Assembly: GCF_900116495.1 (NCBI RefSeq)
Contig: NZ_FPAY01000007.1
Coordinates: 62,001-126,000 of the forward strand
Reading direction: 5' to 3'
Source: Arthrobacter sp. ov118
GTDB taxonomy: Bacteria; Actinomycetota; Actinomycetes; Actinomycetales; Micrococcaceae
Length of the DNA: 64,000 nt
Both the position numbers and the translations under genes were made by a program. The notes under the pieces were generated by a model. It was not told the origin of the DNA. It made no database searches and saw nothing but the letters and a program-made list of their open reading frames with translations. This document shows positions 44,472 to 53,207 of the stretch, one piece after another; position 1 is the stretch's first letter; each line of letters opens with the position of its first letter.

Positions 44472-45878
44472 ATGCCGCATCAAAAGAAAGTCTTGGCAAT
44501 TGTCCTCGCAGGTGGCGAGGGAAACCGGCTCATGCCGCTGACGGCTGACCGGGCCAAGCCGGGCGTGCCCTTTGCCGGAAGCTACCGGCTCATTGACTTT
44601 GCCCTTTCAAATCTTGTGAATTCTCGGTACCTGCAAATTGTGGTGTTGACGCAATATAAATCTCACAGCCTTGACCGGCACATTTCTGAAACGTGGCGTA
44701 TGTCCACGCAGCTGGGCAACTACATAGCATCGGTTCCGGCTCAGCAGCGCGTCGGCAAGAGTTGGTTCCTGGGCAGTGCCAACGCCATCTTCCAGTCACT
44801 GAACCTGATCCAGGACGCCAACCCCGACATCGTCGTCGTGGTCGGCGCCGACCACGTGTACCGCATGGACTTCTCACAGATGGTGGCGCAGCACGTGGCC
44901 AGCGGAGCCAAGGCGACGGTCGCCGCCGTCCGCCAGCCGCTGCACATGGCGGATCAGTTCGGCGTCATCGAGACGGACCAGGACGACCCGCAGAAGATTT
45001 CCGCCTTCGTCGAGAAACCGTCCTCCACCCCCGGCCTCGCGGCTGACCCCACGCAGTTCCTTGCCTCCATGGGCAACTATGTCTTCAACGCCGACGCCCT
45101 GGTCGAAGCCCTGCACGTCGATGCCGAGCGACTCGACACCAAGCACGACATGGGCGGGGACATCATTCCCTACTTCGTCTCCCAGGGTGAGGCCGGCGTC
45201 TACGACTTCACCCTCAACGACATTCCCGGGTCCACCGAACGGGACCGGACCTACTGGCGGGACGTCGGCACCATCGACTCGTTCTACGACGCCCACATGG
45301 ACCTCATCTCCCCCGTGCCGGTGTTCAACCTCTACAACTCCGAATGGCCTATTTACACCCGTCAGAGCATCTCTCCCCCGGCCAAATTTGTCCGCGGCAA
45401 GTCCAACACGGTAGGGACGGCGCTGGATTCGATTGTGGCCAGTGGCGTCGTCGTCTCGGGCGGCATTGTTGAAGGGTCGGTGCTCTCCAACGACGTCTAC
45501 GTCAGCACCTCCAGCCGCGTTCTGGACTCGGTCCTGATGGACAACGTCCTTGTCGGCGAGGGTGCGGTGATCAAACGTGCCATCATCGATAAGAACGTTA
45601 AGGTTCCGCCCGGCGCCGCCATTGGCCTCGACGCCGAGTTGGACCGGGCCCGCGGGTTCAAGGTCACCGACTCCGGAATCACGGTTCTGTCCAAGGGTCA
45701 GGTTGTCCCGGATCCAAGCGACTCAGAACGGGCGCTCTCCGCGGCCAACCTGCGCCTGGTGCCCGATGCCGTTCGAACCGCCACGGAAAGCTGGCCCGAA
45801 CTGCGGGACTCGGTGGACAAGGTAGCCGACGTGCAGGCCGCTGCGGTTGGCGGCGATAAGCAATTGCCCAGGGCGTAG
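44472..45878 (+). CDS. glgC: Glucose-1-phosphate adenylyltransferase
   Basis: A 468-residue ADP-glucose pyrophosphorylase. VLAIVLAGGEGNRLMPLTADRAKPGVPFAG is the nucleotide-binding N-terminus; WFLGSANAIFQSL, VVGADHVYRMD and a left-handed beta-helix at about 320-410 complete it. It makes ADP-glucose for glycogen synthesis. About 55 extra residues beyond the usual ~410 follow the helix (from SKGQVVPDPSDSERALS on). The ribosome-binding site AGGAG lies 10 bases upstream of the ATG. Confidence 0.96.
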   Translation: MPHQKKVLAIVLAGGEGNRLMPLTADRAKPGVPFAGSYRLIDFALSNLVNSRYLQIVVLTQYKSHSLDRHISETWRMSTQLGNYIASVPAQQRVGKSWFLGSANAIFQSLNLIQDANPDIVVVVGADHVYRMDFSQMVAQHVASGAKATVAAVRQPLHMADQFGVIETDQDDPQKISAFVEKPSSTPGLAADPTQFLASMGNYVFNADALVEALHVDAERLDTKHDMGGDIIPYFVSQGEAGVYDFTLNDIPGSTERDRTYWRDVGTIDSFYDAHMDLISPVPVFNLYNSEWPIYTRQSISPPAKFVRGKSNTVGTALDSIVASGVVVSGGIVEGSVLSNDVYVSTSSRVLDSVLMDNVLVGEGAVIKRAIIDKNVKVPPGAAIGLDAELDRARGFKVTDSGITVLSKGQVVPDPSDSERALSAANLRLVPDAVRTATESWPELRDSVDKVADVQAAAVGGDKQLPRA

Positions 45879-45939
45879 TCCGGCGGGAGGCCCGGCGGCG
45901 GCGTCGGACCGGGCCTCCGCACCCTGTAAAATGGGGGCA

Positions 45940-47433
45940 ATGAGCTCCCCCGATCCGTCCGCCGATCTTCATCCCGCCGCGTCTGCACCTGCCGATCTGA
46001 CCGCTGAGGAAATCCGGGCCTGCCTGAAGGTCCTGAACACCATCCACGCCTACGATGAGGAACACCCGGACTACGTGTCCGTCCGGCGCGCCACCGGGAA
46101 GATGTTCAAGGCGGTCAAGCGCCACCGGCGGGTCGCCAAGCGGGATGAGATCGCGGAAGCGGACCGTGCCGTGATCGCACAGACCGCGACGGCGGCCCCG
46201 GACAGGATCGATGACGAGACGCGCGGCAACAAGCTTGCCCCCTCCGCGACCGGCGAGATTGCCGGCCATCTCATTCGGTCCCGGCCGTGCTACATCTGCA
46301 AGCAGCACTACACCCAGGTGGACGCCTTCTACCACCAGCTTTGCCCGGAGTGCGCCCAGTTCAGCCACAGCAAGCGCGATGCCCGCACCGATCTGAGCGG
46401 CCGCAGGGCCCTGCTGACCGGGGGCCGGGCCAAGATCGGCATGTACATTGCGCTCCGGCTCCTGCGGGACGGTGCCCACACCACCATCACCACGCGGTTC
46501 CCCAAGGATGCCGCCCGCCGCTTCGCTGCCATGGAAGACAGTGCAGACTGGCTGCACAGGCTCCGGATCGTGGGCATCGACCTCCGTGACCCGTCCCAGG
46601 TGATGGCCCTGACGGATTCCCTCGACGCCGCGGGACCGCTGGACATCATCATCAACAACGCCGCCCAGACGGTGCGGCGCTCCGGCAACGCCTACAAGCC
46701 CCTTGTCGACGCCGAGGACGAGCCGCTGCCTGCCGCCCTCCAGGCCGCGAACGGGGGCCCGGAACTCGTGACTTTCGGCCACGCGCACGACAAGCACCCG
46801 CTCGCCCTGGCCACTAGCGTGCTCGACCATCCTGTCCTGGCCGGCGACGCCGTCACCTCACTCGCCCTGTCCACCGGCTCCGCCTCGCTGGAGCGCATCG
46901 CCTCGGGGACCGCGATCGACGCCGGCGGGCTGGTCCCGGACCTCGCCACGATCAACAGCTGGACCCAGGTGGTGGATGAAGTGGATCCACTCGAGATGCT
47001 CGAAGTGCAGCTGTGCAACGTGACGGCCCCGTTCCTGCTGGTGAGCCGACTGCGCGGCGCCATGAAGCGGTCCACCTCGCGGCGCAAATACATCGTCAAT
47101 GTCAGTGCGATGGAAGGCCAGTTCTCCCGTGCCTACAAGGGGCCCGGACACCCGCACACCAACATGGCCAAGGCGGCGCTGAACATGATGACGCGCACCA
47201 GCGCCCAGGAAATGCTGGACACCGACGGCATCCTCATGACGGCGGTGGACACCGGCTGGATCACCGACGAGCGCCCGCACTACACCAAAGTCCGCCTCAT
47301 GGAGGAGGGCTTCCACGCGCCCCTGGACCTGGTGGACGGCGCGGCCCGCGTCTATGACCCCATCGTGATGGGCGAGGCCGGCGAGGACCAGTACGGCGTC
47401 TTCCTGAAGGATTACAAGCCCAGCCCGTGGTGA
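45940..47433 (+). CDS. SDR-fold protein with N-terminal four-cysteine zinc site
   Basis: A 497-residue protein with an unusual layout: helical N-terminus (about 20-100), CYIC (117-120) and CPEC (135-138), a likely zinc knuckle, then an SDR Rossmann domain with TGGRAKIGMYIA (160-171) and NNAAQ. The usual Y-x-x-x-K active site reads T-N-M-A-K, so the catalytic tyrosine is absent. It is probably an NAD(P)-binding enzyme of a nonclassical type. ATG at 45940 is chosen: TAAAAT ends 7 bases before it, with a nearer ATG at 45931 falling too close to the box. See findings. Confidence 0.85.
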   Translation: MSSPDPSADLHPAASAPADLTAEEIRACLKVLNTIHAYDEEHPDYVSVRRATGKMFKAVKRHRRVAKRDEIAEADRAVIAQTATAAPDRIDDETRGNKLAPSATGEIAGHLIRSRPCYICKQHYTQVDAFYHQLCPECAQFSHSKRDARTDLSGRRALLTGGRAKIGMYIALRLLRDGAHTTITTRFPKDAARRFAAMEDSADWLHRLRIVGIDLRDPSQVMALTDSLDAAGPLDIIINNAAQTVRRSGNAYKPLVDAEDEPLPAALQAANGGPELVTFGHAHDKHPLALATSVLDHPVLAGDAVTSLALSTGSASLERIASGTAIDAGGLVPDLATINSWTQVVDEVDPLEMLEVQLCNVTAPFLLVSRLRGAMKRSTSRRKYIVNVSAMEGQFSRAYKGPGHPHTNMAKAALNMMTRTSAQEMLDTDGILMTAVDTGWITDERPHYTKVRLMEEGFHAPLDLVDGAARVYDPIVMGEAGEDQYGVFLKDYKPSPW

Positions 47434-47498
47434 CGGTCGCATAGGCCCTGACCTGCGCGGACGCTGCCCGCCGCTGCCTGCGGTGCCGGTGCGGGGGC

Positions 47499-47512
47499 GG
47501 GCCTTATGGCCC
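47499..47512. promoter_or_regulatory. DosR-box-like palindrome upstream of PPOX gene 1
   Basis: GGGCC-TTAT-GGCCC is a perfect inverted repeat with arms of five bases spaced four apart, as in the DosR consensus (GGGAC-N4-GTCCC). It ends 37 bases before the ATG at 47550. A second gene has an equivalent site at the same distance. Confidence 0.5.
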
Positions 47513-47549
47513 TGCTAGGGCTACGGGCCAGTAGGTAGCGTGGCTGTCC

Positions 47550-48017
47550 ATGGACACCACGACGCCCCCGCCGGACTACTCGCTCACCATGGACCAGTGC
47601 TGGAGCCTGCTCGAAACCGAAACCGTGGGGCGCGTCGCGCTGATCGTCGACAACCACCCGGAAATCTTTCCGGTGAACTTCGTGCTGACACGGCGTGCCA
47701 TTGTCTTCCGGACCTCCGGCGGCACGAAGATGTGGGGCGCCGTCACGGCCAAGCCGGTCGCATTCGAGATCGACGGGTACGACGCCCCCAATGAGACGGC
47801 GTGGAGCGTCATGGCCCGGGGCGAGGCCGAACTCGTCGAGAACCAGGAGGAGAAGGATGCCGCGGATGCGCAGCTCCTGGAGCCATGGCAGCCCGGCGAC
47901 AAGCCCTATTACGTGCGGGTTGCTCCTAAAGCGCTGACCGGACGACGTTTCAAGGTCAACCGTCCCGACCTGTGGAACACGCGGCTCTCGGACCCGCGCC
48001 GTTCCAGCTTCGAGTAG
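47550..48017 (+). CDS. Pyridoxamine 5'-phosphate oxidase-family (FMN split-barrel) protein 1
   Basis: A 155-residue protein of the FMN-binding split-barrel class: MDQCWSLLETETVGRVALIVDNHPEIFPVNFVLTRRAIVFRTSGGTKMWGAV, WSVMARGEAELVE and LTGRRFKV. It resembles small flavin- or F420-dependent reductases, including Rv0080 of the M. tuberculosis DosR regulon. TAGCGT ends 8 bases before the ATG (leaderless-like). Paralogous to the gene at 50852-51349. Function not determined. Confidence 0.85.
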   Translation: MDTTTPPPDYSLTMDQCWSLLETETVGRVALIVDNHPEIFPVNFVLTRRAIVFRTSGGTKMWGAVTAKPVAFEIDGYDAPNETAWSVMARGEAELVENQEEKDAADAQLLEPWQPGDKPYYVRVAPKALTGRRFKVNRPDLWNTRLSDPRRSSFE

Positions 48018-48154
48018 GGTGGCGCAGGGTGGGCAGCCAGGTGAGCCCTACGACCCTTGTCCCCGGCGAACGGGTGAATAAGAATGGCTGTGTGCGGGTA
48101 GTCAGGAAAGTACACGAGCGAACGGTCCAGTAAGCGCGGCCGGACAGGAGAATA

Positions 48155-48886
48155 ATGTTTGCCTGGGCAGATGCAGGCCGCAAGTCACCGGATGGCGTTC
48201 CGGCGGTTATCCGCGCATTTATCCTTGACGACCACGAACTCGTCAGACGTGGGCTGCAGGAACTCCTCGAAGGCGAAGGTTTCCTCGTGGTGGGCAGCTC
48301 CGGATCCGCGGTGGAAGCGACCCGCCGGATTCCGGCCCTGCACCCCGACGTCTGCGTCCTGGATGCCCGCCTGCCCGACGGGACCGGCATTGAGGTCTGC
48401 CGCGACGTCCGTTCAGTGGACCCGTCGCTGAACTGCATCATCCTGACCAGTTTCGACGACGAACAGGCGCTGCGTGGCGCCGTCCTTGCCGGGGCTCGCG
48501 GCTACGTGCTGAAGGAGATCGGCGGAACGGACCTGATCGGTGCCCTGCGGCGCGCCGCCACGGGCGAGTCCCTGTTCGACGAGGGTCTCGCGGCCGGCAT
48601 CATGGAGAGCCTCGTGGAGGCTCAGGAAGTGGACCCCCGTACTTCCTCCCTCACCCCGCAGGAACGCAGGGTCCTGGAACTGGTCGGCGGCGGACTGACC
48701 AACAGGCAGATCGCCGCCGAAATGTTCCTGGCCGAAAAGACCGTCAAGAACTATGTGTCCTCGCTGCTGGCCAAGCTCGGGTTCGAACGCCGCACCCAGG
48801 CGGCCGTCTTCATCGCCAGCCCGGCCTACCCTGTGGCGTCCGGCGGGAGTTCCGGCGACGGGAACCGGCCGCACACCGTTCACTAG
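48155..48886 (+). CDS. NarL/LuxR-family response regulator (DosR/DevR-like)
   Basis: A 243-residue two-domain regulator. Receiver domain: acidic pair Asp25/Asp26, phospho-acceptor Asp70 (VCVLDARLPDGTG), conserved Lys near LKEIGG. The LuxR HTH at about 165-225 contains NRQIAAEMFLAEKTVKNYVSSLLAKLGFERRTQ, which matches the DosR recognition helix (AEKTVKNYVS) closely. The ribosome-binding site AGGAG is 5 bases before the ATG. Its partner kinase is convergent downstream, and two PPOX-family genes flank the pair. Confidence 0.92.
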   Translation: MFAWADAGRKSPDGVPAVIRAFILDDHELVRRGLQELLEGEGFLVVGSSGSAVEATRRIPALHPDVCVLDARLPDGTGIEVCRDVRSVDPSLNCIILTSFDDEQALRGAVLAGARGYVLKEIGGTDLIGALRRAATGESLFDEGLAAGIMESLVEAQEVDPRTSSLTPQERRVLELVGGGLTNRQIAAEMFLAEKTVKNYVSSLLAKLGFERRTQAAVFIASPAYPVASGGSSGDGNRPHTVH

Positions 48887-48993
48887 AGCAGGCGGGTTAG
48901 CTAGCAGACGGGTTCACCAGCAGGCCGACAGGCTGCTGTTGGACCCTTCCATTGGAGCGCGCCTCTATTGGACTGCGCCGTTGGGCCCTGTCG

Positions 48994-50694
48994 TCAGACC
49001 GGGACCGACCATTCCAGACTCGTGCCGGATTCGGGCGTACTCGTGATGACGCACACGCCGTCGAGCATCCGCGCCCTGTCCTCGAGGTTGATCAGTCCGT
49101 TGCGCTTTTCCGGATCGGTGAACCCGGAGCCGTTGTCCCTGATGACCACCGTCACCTGGCCCTTGATCACGGCAACAGACACCGAAATCGAGTCCGCCCC
49201 GGAGTGCCTGATCGCGTTGCTGAGTCCTTCTGAGACCACGGCCACCACGTTGTCGGCCTTGTCCGCTGGCACGGCGTCGACCGGACCGGTGATGATCAGG
49301 CGCGGGGCAAACGGCATGGTCTTCGCCGAACTCTTGGTGACCCGCCGGATCCGCCCACTGAGCAATTCCGTTTCGCCGCTGCTGCTCTTCAGCGAGTAGA
49401 TGGTGTCACGCAGGCTCCGGATGGCACCGTCGAGTTCGCCCGTGATGGCGCGGATCCGTTCCAGTGCGAGCTCATCCTTGGTGAAGCGGGTGAGGCTCTG
49501 CACGCTCAGCCCGGCGGCGAACAGCCGCTGGATGACCAGGTCATGCAAATCCCGGGCGATCCTGTCGCGGTCGGTGAACACGAGGAGCTCTTCGCGCAGC
49601 CGGTGCATCCGGGCCAGTTCCAGGGCCAAAGCGACGTGGGAGCCGTAGACGGCGCCCATCTCGATGTCGGTCCGGGCGTAGCGCACGGAGTTCTTGTTCC
49701 GGGCCAACAGGAGAAGACCATGGTGGGCGCCCTGGGTGCTCAGCGCCACTGCCAGCAGCGGTCCGGTAACTGCGGCGTCGATCTCCCCCAGCACTTCCGA
49801 TGCATCGTCAAACAGCACCGGTTCCCCACCCTCCAGTACTCCCTCCAGACGTTCGGACTCCAGTTCGAGGGACCGCCCGGAAAAGACCGGGCCGCGTTCA
49901 CCGGCGACGCCGATCACCACATGGCCTGGCGACTTCGCCTCCGGCGCCACCAGCAGGGCAAGGTCCGAGGCGGACTCGTGGAGCGCGCGGCCGGCAATGG
50001 GGTCCAGACCGCCCGAGGTGTAGTCACGGTCCGTGCTGAGCATCAGCCCGGAGACGTCCATACTGGATTCCAGCCAGCGGGCCCTGCGGCGCGCGTCGTC
50101 GTAGAGCCGGGCGTTTTCGATGGCCACGCCGGCGGCGGCGGCCAAGGCGACGGCCAGGGCTTCGTCTTCAGCGGTGAACTCGCCCCCGCCTTCCTTCTCC
50201 GTGAGGTAGAGATTTCCGAACACCACCTCGCGGACGCGGACCGGGACGCCCAGGAAGGAGTGCATGGGCGGATGGTTGGCAGGGAACCCGTATGACTCCG
50301 GGTGCTCGCGCAGATCGTGCAACCGCAGCGGCCGGGGATCTGAGATGAGCAGGCCCAGGACGCCGTGGCCGGTGGGCAGGGGGCCGATCTGACGGGACAG
50401 TTCGCCGTCGATGCCGACCGTGATGAAATGGCTCAGCGCTTGGTCCTTGCCGATGACCCCGAGCGCCCCATACTGTGCATGCAACAGTCGGCACGCAGAC
50501 TTGACCACACGTTCCAGAACGGCATCCAGACTCAGGTCTTCGGCCACGGCCACAACTGATTCCAGCAGGCCCGCCATGCGCTCTCTGGACTGAAGTAGTT
50601 CCTCGGCTTTGGACCCGAAACCCTTCAGCCATTCCTCCAGTCCGGGATTTAGTTCGGACGCGCTCTGCCCGTGGCTTTCACCCGTGGAATGCAT
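48994..50694 (-). CDS. GAF-domain sensor histidine kinase (DosS/DevS-like)
   Basis: A 566-residue kinase. GAF-A at about 50-195 contains NHPPMHSFLGVPVRVREVVFGNLYLTEK; its His141 aligns with the heme ligand His149 of M. tuberculosis DosS. GAF-B at about 230-375, then the HisKA_3 H-box DRDRIARDLHDLVIQRLFAAGL and a HATPase (EGLSNAIRHSGA, IRDNGSGF). ATG 50694 is preferred over TTG 50706 because GGGG lies 8 bases before it. Convergent with the regulator gene. Likely senses O2, NO or CO. Confidence 0.9.
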   Translation of the reverse strand: MHSTGESHGQSASELNPGLEEWLKGFGSKAEELLQSRERMAGLLESVVAVAEDLSLDAVLERVVKSACRLLHAQYGALGVIGKDQALSHFITVGIDGELSRQIGPLPTGHGVLGLLISDPRPLRLHDLREHPESYGFPANHPPMHSFLGVPVRVREVVFGNLYLTEKEGGGEFTAEDEALAVALAAAAGVAIENARLYDDARRRARWLESSMDVSGLMLSTDRDYTSGGLDPIAGRALHESASDLALLVAPEAKSPGHVVIGVAGERGPVFSGRSLELESERLEGVLEGGEPVLFDDASEVLGEIDAAVTGPLLAVALSTQGAHHGLLLLARNKNSVRYARTDIEMGAVYGSHVALALELARMHRLREELLVFTDRDRIARDLHDLVIQRLFAAGLSVQSLTRFTKDELALERIRAITGELDGAIRSLRDTIYSLKSSSGETELLSGRIRRVTKSSAKTMPFAPRLIITGPVDAVPADKADNVVAVVSEGLSNAIRHSGADSISVSVAVIKGQVTVVIRDNGSGFTDPEKRNGLINLEDRARMLDGVCVITSTPESGTSLEWSVPV

Positions 50695-50800
50695 GTGCTG
50701 CCCCAATCGAATCTGATGCTCGTCAACGCTGACGATCTCATGCCAGAATACCGCGAATCACCCCGGAAGGTCCCGGAAAACCGGCCTTGTTAAGCCCCCT

Positions 50801-50814
50801 GGGACCTTTTGCCC
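50801..50814. promoter_or_regulatory. DosR-box-like site upstream of PPOX gene 2
   Basis: GGGAC-CTTT-TGCCC matches the same pattern as the site at 47499-47512 (10 of 14 bases identical) and ends 37 bases before the ATG at 50852. Because the kinase gene starts on the other strand 107 bases away, the site could serve both promoters. Confidence 0.5.
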
Positions 50815-50851
50815 TTGCTGGCGCCGGCCGTTCCGCCGTAGGCTCGCGGGC

Positions 50852-51349
50852 ATGAGTACTGATGCGGGCCCGGCAGGCCGCCAGCCCCAGGAGCCGCCGC
50901 ACGCCGTGGAAAATCTCGATCATCACGAATGCTGGCGGCTGCTGCGCAGCGTCTCGGTGGGCCGGCTGGCGGTCTGGGTGGACGATCATCCAGACATCTT
51001 CCCCATCAACTACAAGGTTGACCACGGCACGCTGGTATTCCGGACCGCGGAGGGCACAAAACTGCAGGCGGCCACGGGCGACACGCCGGTTGCCGTGGAG
51101 ACCGACGGCGTGGATGCCGAGGCCGGCGTCGCGTGGAGCGTGGTGGTCAAGGGGCAGGCCGCCGCGGTGCAGAACCCTGAGGAAGTTCTGGACACGGTGG
51201 GGCTGTTGCTGTTCCCGTGGCAGGCCGGAAAGAAGGAGCACTTCGTCCGCATCACGCCGGACACCGTCACCGGACGCCGCTTCAAGGTCGCCGCGCCGGC
51301 GACGTGGTGGACCCCGCTGGACGACGCAACCCGGTCCGGCCTCGAATAG
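50852..51349 (+). CDS. Pyridoxamine 5'-phosphate oxidase-family (FMN split-barrel) protein 2
   Basis: A 165-residue paralogue of the gene at 47550, with aligned segments CWRLLRSVSVGRLAVWVDDHPDIFPINYKVDHGTLVFRTAEGTKLQAA, WSVVVKGQAAAVQN and VTGRRFKV. It has an extra N-terminal Pro-rich tail. TAGGCT ends 7 bases before the ATG. Divergent from the kinase gene, and carries a DosR-like box at the same position as its paralogue, so coregulation is likely. Confidence 0.85.
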   Translation: MSTDAGPAGRQPQEPPHAVENLDHHECWRLLRSVSVGRLAVWVDDHPDIFPINYKVDHGTLVFRTAEGTKLQAATGDTPVAVETDGVDAEAGVAWSVVVKGQAAAVQNPEEVLDTVGLLLFPWQAGKKEHFVRITPDTVTGRRFKVAAPATWWTPLDDATRSGLE

Positions 51350-51357
51350 ACCCCACT

Positions 51358-51414
51358 TGCGCTATCAGATTGGGTTGCTATGAGAGCTTCAAAGCAACCC
51401 AATCTGATAGCGCA
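51358..51414. repeat. Perfect 22-bp inverted repeat between convergent genes
   Basis: Arms at 51358-51379 and 51393-51414 are exactly complementary over 22 bases, with a 13-base loop (ATGAGAGCTTCAA). Composition is AT-richer than the surrounding genes. No T-run follows on either strand, so it may be a terminator, an RNA stabiliser or a mobile palindromic unit. Confidence 0.85.
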
Positions 51415-51432
51415 TCGGAGGGGGCAGGGCGG

Positions 51433-52284
51433 CTAGGCGAGCCGGGTGATCTCCACGGAAACGTTGAGGGCCGAACCCCCGCCGCCCGACAGGATGCCCT
51501 TGAGCGGCGGCACGTCGCGGTAGTCCCGGCCCCGGGCCACCGTCACGTGGAAGTCCCCGGCCGGTTTGTGGTTGGTCGGATCCCAGCTGCGCCATTCGCC
51601 GTCCCACCATTCGAGCCACGCATGGGACTGGCCCGCCACCGCCTCGCCGAGCTCCGCCGTCGAACGCGGGTGAAGGTAACCGGACACGTAACGGGCGGGA
51701 ATTCCGCAGCTGCGCAGGGAACCGATGGCGAGGTGTGCCAGATCCTGGCAGACGCCCTGCCGCTGGTTCCAGGCCTGCTCGGCGTTGGTGGTGACGCCGG
51801 TGGAGCCCTTCATATACGTCATTTCACCCCGCATCCACTCAAAGACCGCCATGGCGGCCTCGTGCGGCGTCTTCCCCTCGACGACCCCCGGGATGATGCC
51901 GAGCACTTCCGTGCCGGGGCCCGTCAGCTGGGACTGCGGAATCCAGTCGCTGAACTGGTTCAGCGTTTCCGGGGCGGCCAGCACGTCCCACCCGACGATG
52001 TCGGCCTCGGTGGCGATCTTCTCCACCCGGTGCACCTCCACCGTGGTGGTGGACAGGACTTCGAGGTGCTCATGGGCCATCTGCATGTCGAAGGCCGTCA
52101 CGCGCGTGCCCCAGTAGTCGCGGTAGCTGCTCTGGGCCGCCTGCGAGGGCGAAACCTTCATGGATGACTCCAGGACCACCTGCTGCGGGTCCGTCAGCGG
52201 CGTCATCCGGGCCTCGTTGTAGGACAGGGTGACGCGCTTGTTGTATTTGTACGCCGTCCTGTGGACGATCCTCAGCCGGGTCAT
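51433..52284 (-). CDS. Transglutaminase-like cysteine protease-fold protein
   Basis: A 283-residue protein. N-terminal beta-rich domain (MTRLRIVHRTAYKYNKRVTLSYNEARM), then the papain-like transglutaminase core with QGVCQDLAHLAIGSLRSCGIPARYVSGYL (Cys), GQSHAWLEWWDGEWRSWDPTN (His, Asp). It forms an operon with the alpha-E and ATP-grasp genes and its start overlaps the alpha-E gene's stop by 4 bases. Probably a peptidase or amidase of the same system. Confidence 0.88.
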   Translation of the reverse strand: MTRLRIVHRTAYKYNKRVTLSYNEARMTPLTDPQQVVLESSMKVSPSQAAQSSYRDYWGTRVTAFDMQMAHEHLEVLSTTTVEVHRVEKIATEADIVGWDVLAAPETLNQFSDWIPQSQLTGPGTEVLGIIPGVVEGKTPHEAAMAVFEWMRGEMTYMKGSTGVTTNAEQAWNQRQGVCQDLAHLAIGSLRSCGIPARYVSGYLHPRSTAELGEAVAGQSHAWLEWWDGEWRSWDPTNHKPAGDFHVTVARGRDYRDVPPLKGILSGGGGSALNVSVEITRLA

Positions 52285-53207
52285 GAAACTTCTCCCACCC
52301 AGGCCAGCTCGTCGGCCTGATTGAAGTACTTACGGGAAATGGCGTCTGAGGCCTGCGAAACCGCCTTCTGCACGCGCTCCATATGCTCCGGCAGCTCGGC
52401 CATGAGGTCATCGGTGCGGTGGAACTCCAGGAAGGTACGGGCCTGGCCGACGATCCGGCGTGCATCGTTGATGAAGCCGACGCGCTGGGCCGAGGGGTCC
52501 AGTTTCGCCAGGCACTCGTCGGCATCACGCAGGGCGTACACGATGGAGCGCGGGAACAGCCGGTCCAGGAGCAGGAATTCGGCCGCGTGCTGGTCCCCAA
52601 ACGCCGCCCGTCGGGTCCGCAGGAAGGACTCATACGCGCCGGCGCAGCGGAGCATGTTCACCCAGGACATGCCTGCGGACAGGACATCGCGTGTGGACAG
52701 CATGCGGGCCGTCATGTCGGCCCGTTCCAGGGACCGGCCCAGGACCAGGAACTGCCAGCTTTCGTCGTGGCTGACGGTGGTGTCGGCGAGTCCGCTGACC
52801 ATGGCCGTGCGCTCCAGAACCCAGTTGCAGAAGCGGTAGGTGCCCACCACGTCCTTGCGGTGCTGGTTCAGCCCGTAGTAGGTGGTGTTGAGGCTTTCCC
52901 AGAGTCCGGAGGAGACTGTCTCGCGGGCGCGGCGGGCGTTTTCCCGGGCCGCGCCGAGGGAACCGGCAATGGACGTGGCACTCTGTTTGTCGTAGGCCAG
53001 GGCGTTGAGCAGCTCGGGGAGGCCGAAATCCTCATTTTGGGCGCGGGCACCCATGACGGCCAGGAGTTCCTGCGCCACGCTGCGCTGTTCCTCCATGGGC
53101 AGATGGTTGAGGCGCTCGAGGTGGACGTCGAGGATGCGGGCGGTGCCGTCGGCCCGTTCCACGTAGCGGCCGATCCAAAACAGTGACTCGGCAATACGGC
53201 TAAGCAT
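52281..53207 (-). CDS. Alpha-E domain protein
   Basis: A 308-residue, almost all-helical protein of the alpha-E family (MLSRIAESLFWIGRYVERADGTARILDVHLERLNHLP at the N-terminus). It always occurs with the permuted ATP-grasp and transglutaminase-like genes and may scaffold or carry the substrate; the actual role is unknown. It overlaps its upstream partner by 8 bases and its downstream partner by 4 bases, so translation is coupled. Confidence 0.88.
   Translation of the reverse strand: MLSRIAESLFWIGRYVERADGTARILDVHLERLNHLPMEEQRSVAQELLAVMGARAQNEDFGLPELLNALAYDKQSATSIAGSLGAARENARRARETVSSGLWESLNTTYYGLNQHRKDVVGTYRFCNWVLERTAMVSGLADTTVSHDESWQFLVLGRSLERADMTARMLSTRDVLSAGMSWVNMLRCAGAYESFLRTRRAAFGDQHAAEFLLLDRLFPRSIVYALRDADECLAKLDPSAQRVGFINDARRIVGQARTFLEFHRTDDLMAELPEHMERVQKAVSQASDAISRKYFNQADELAWVGEVS

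Noticed and set aside
48901..48950. Weak hairpin between the regulator and kinase genes
   Set aside because: Only six paired bases (CAGCAG/CTGCTG) and no T-run, so not a convincing terminator.
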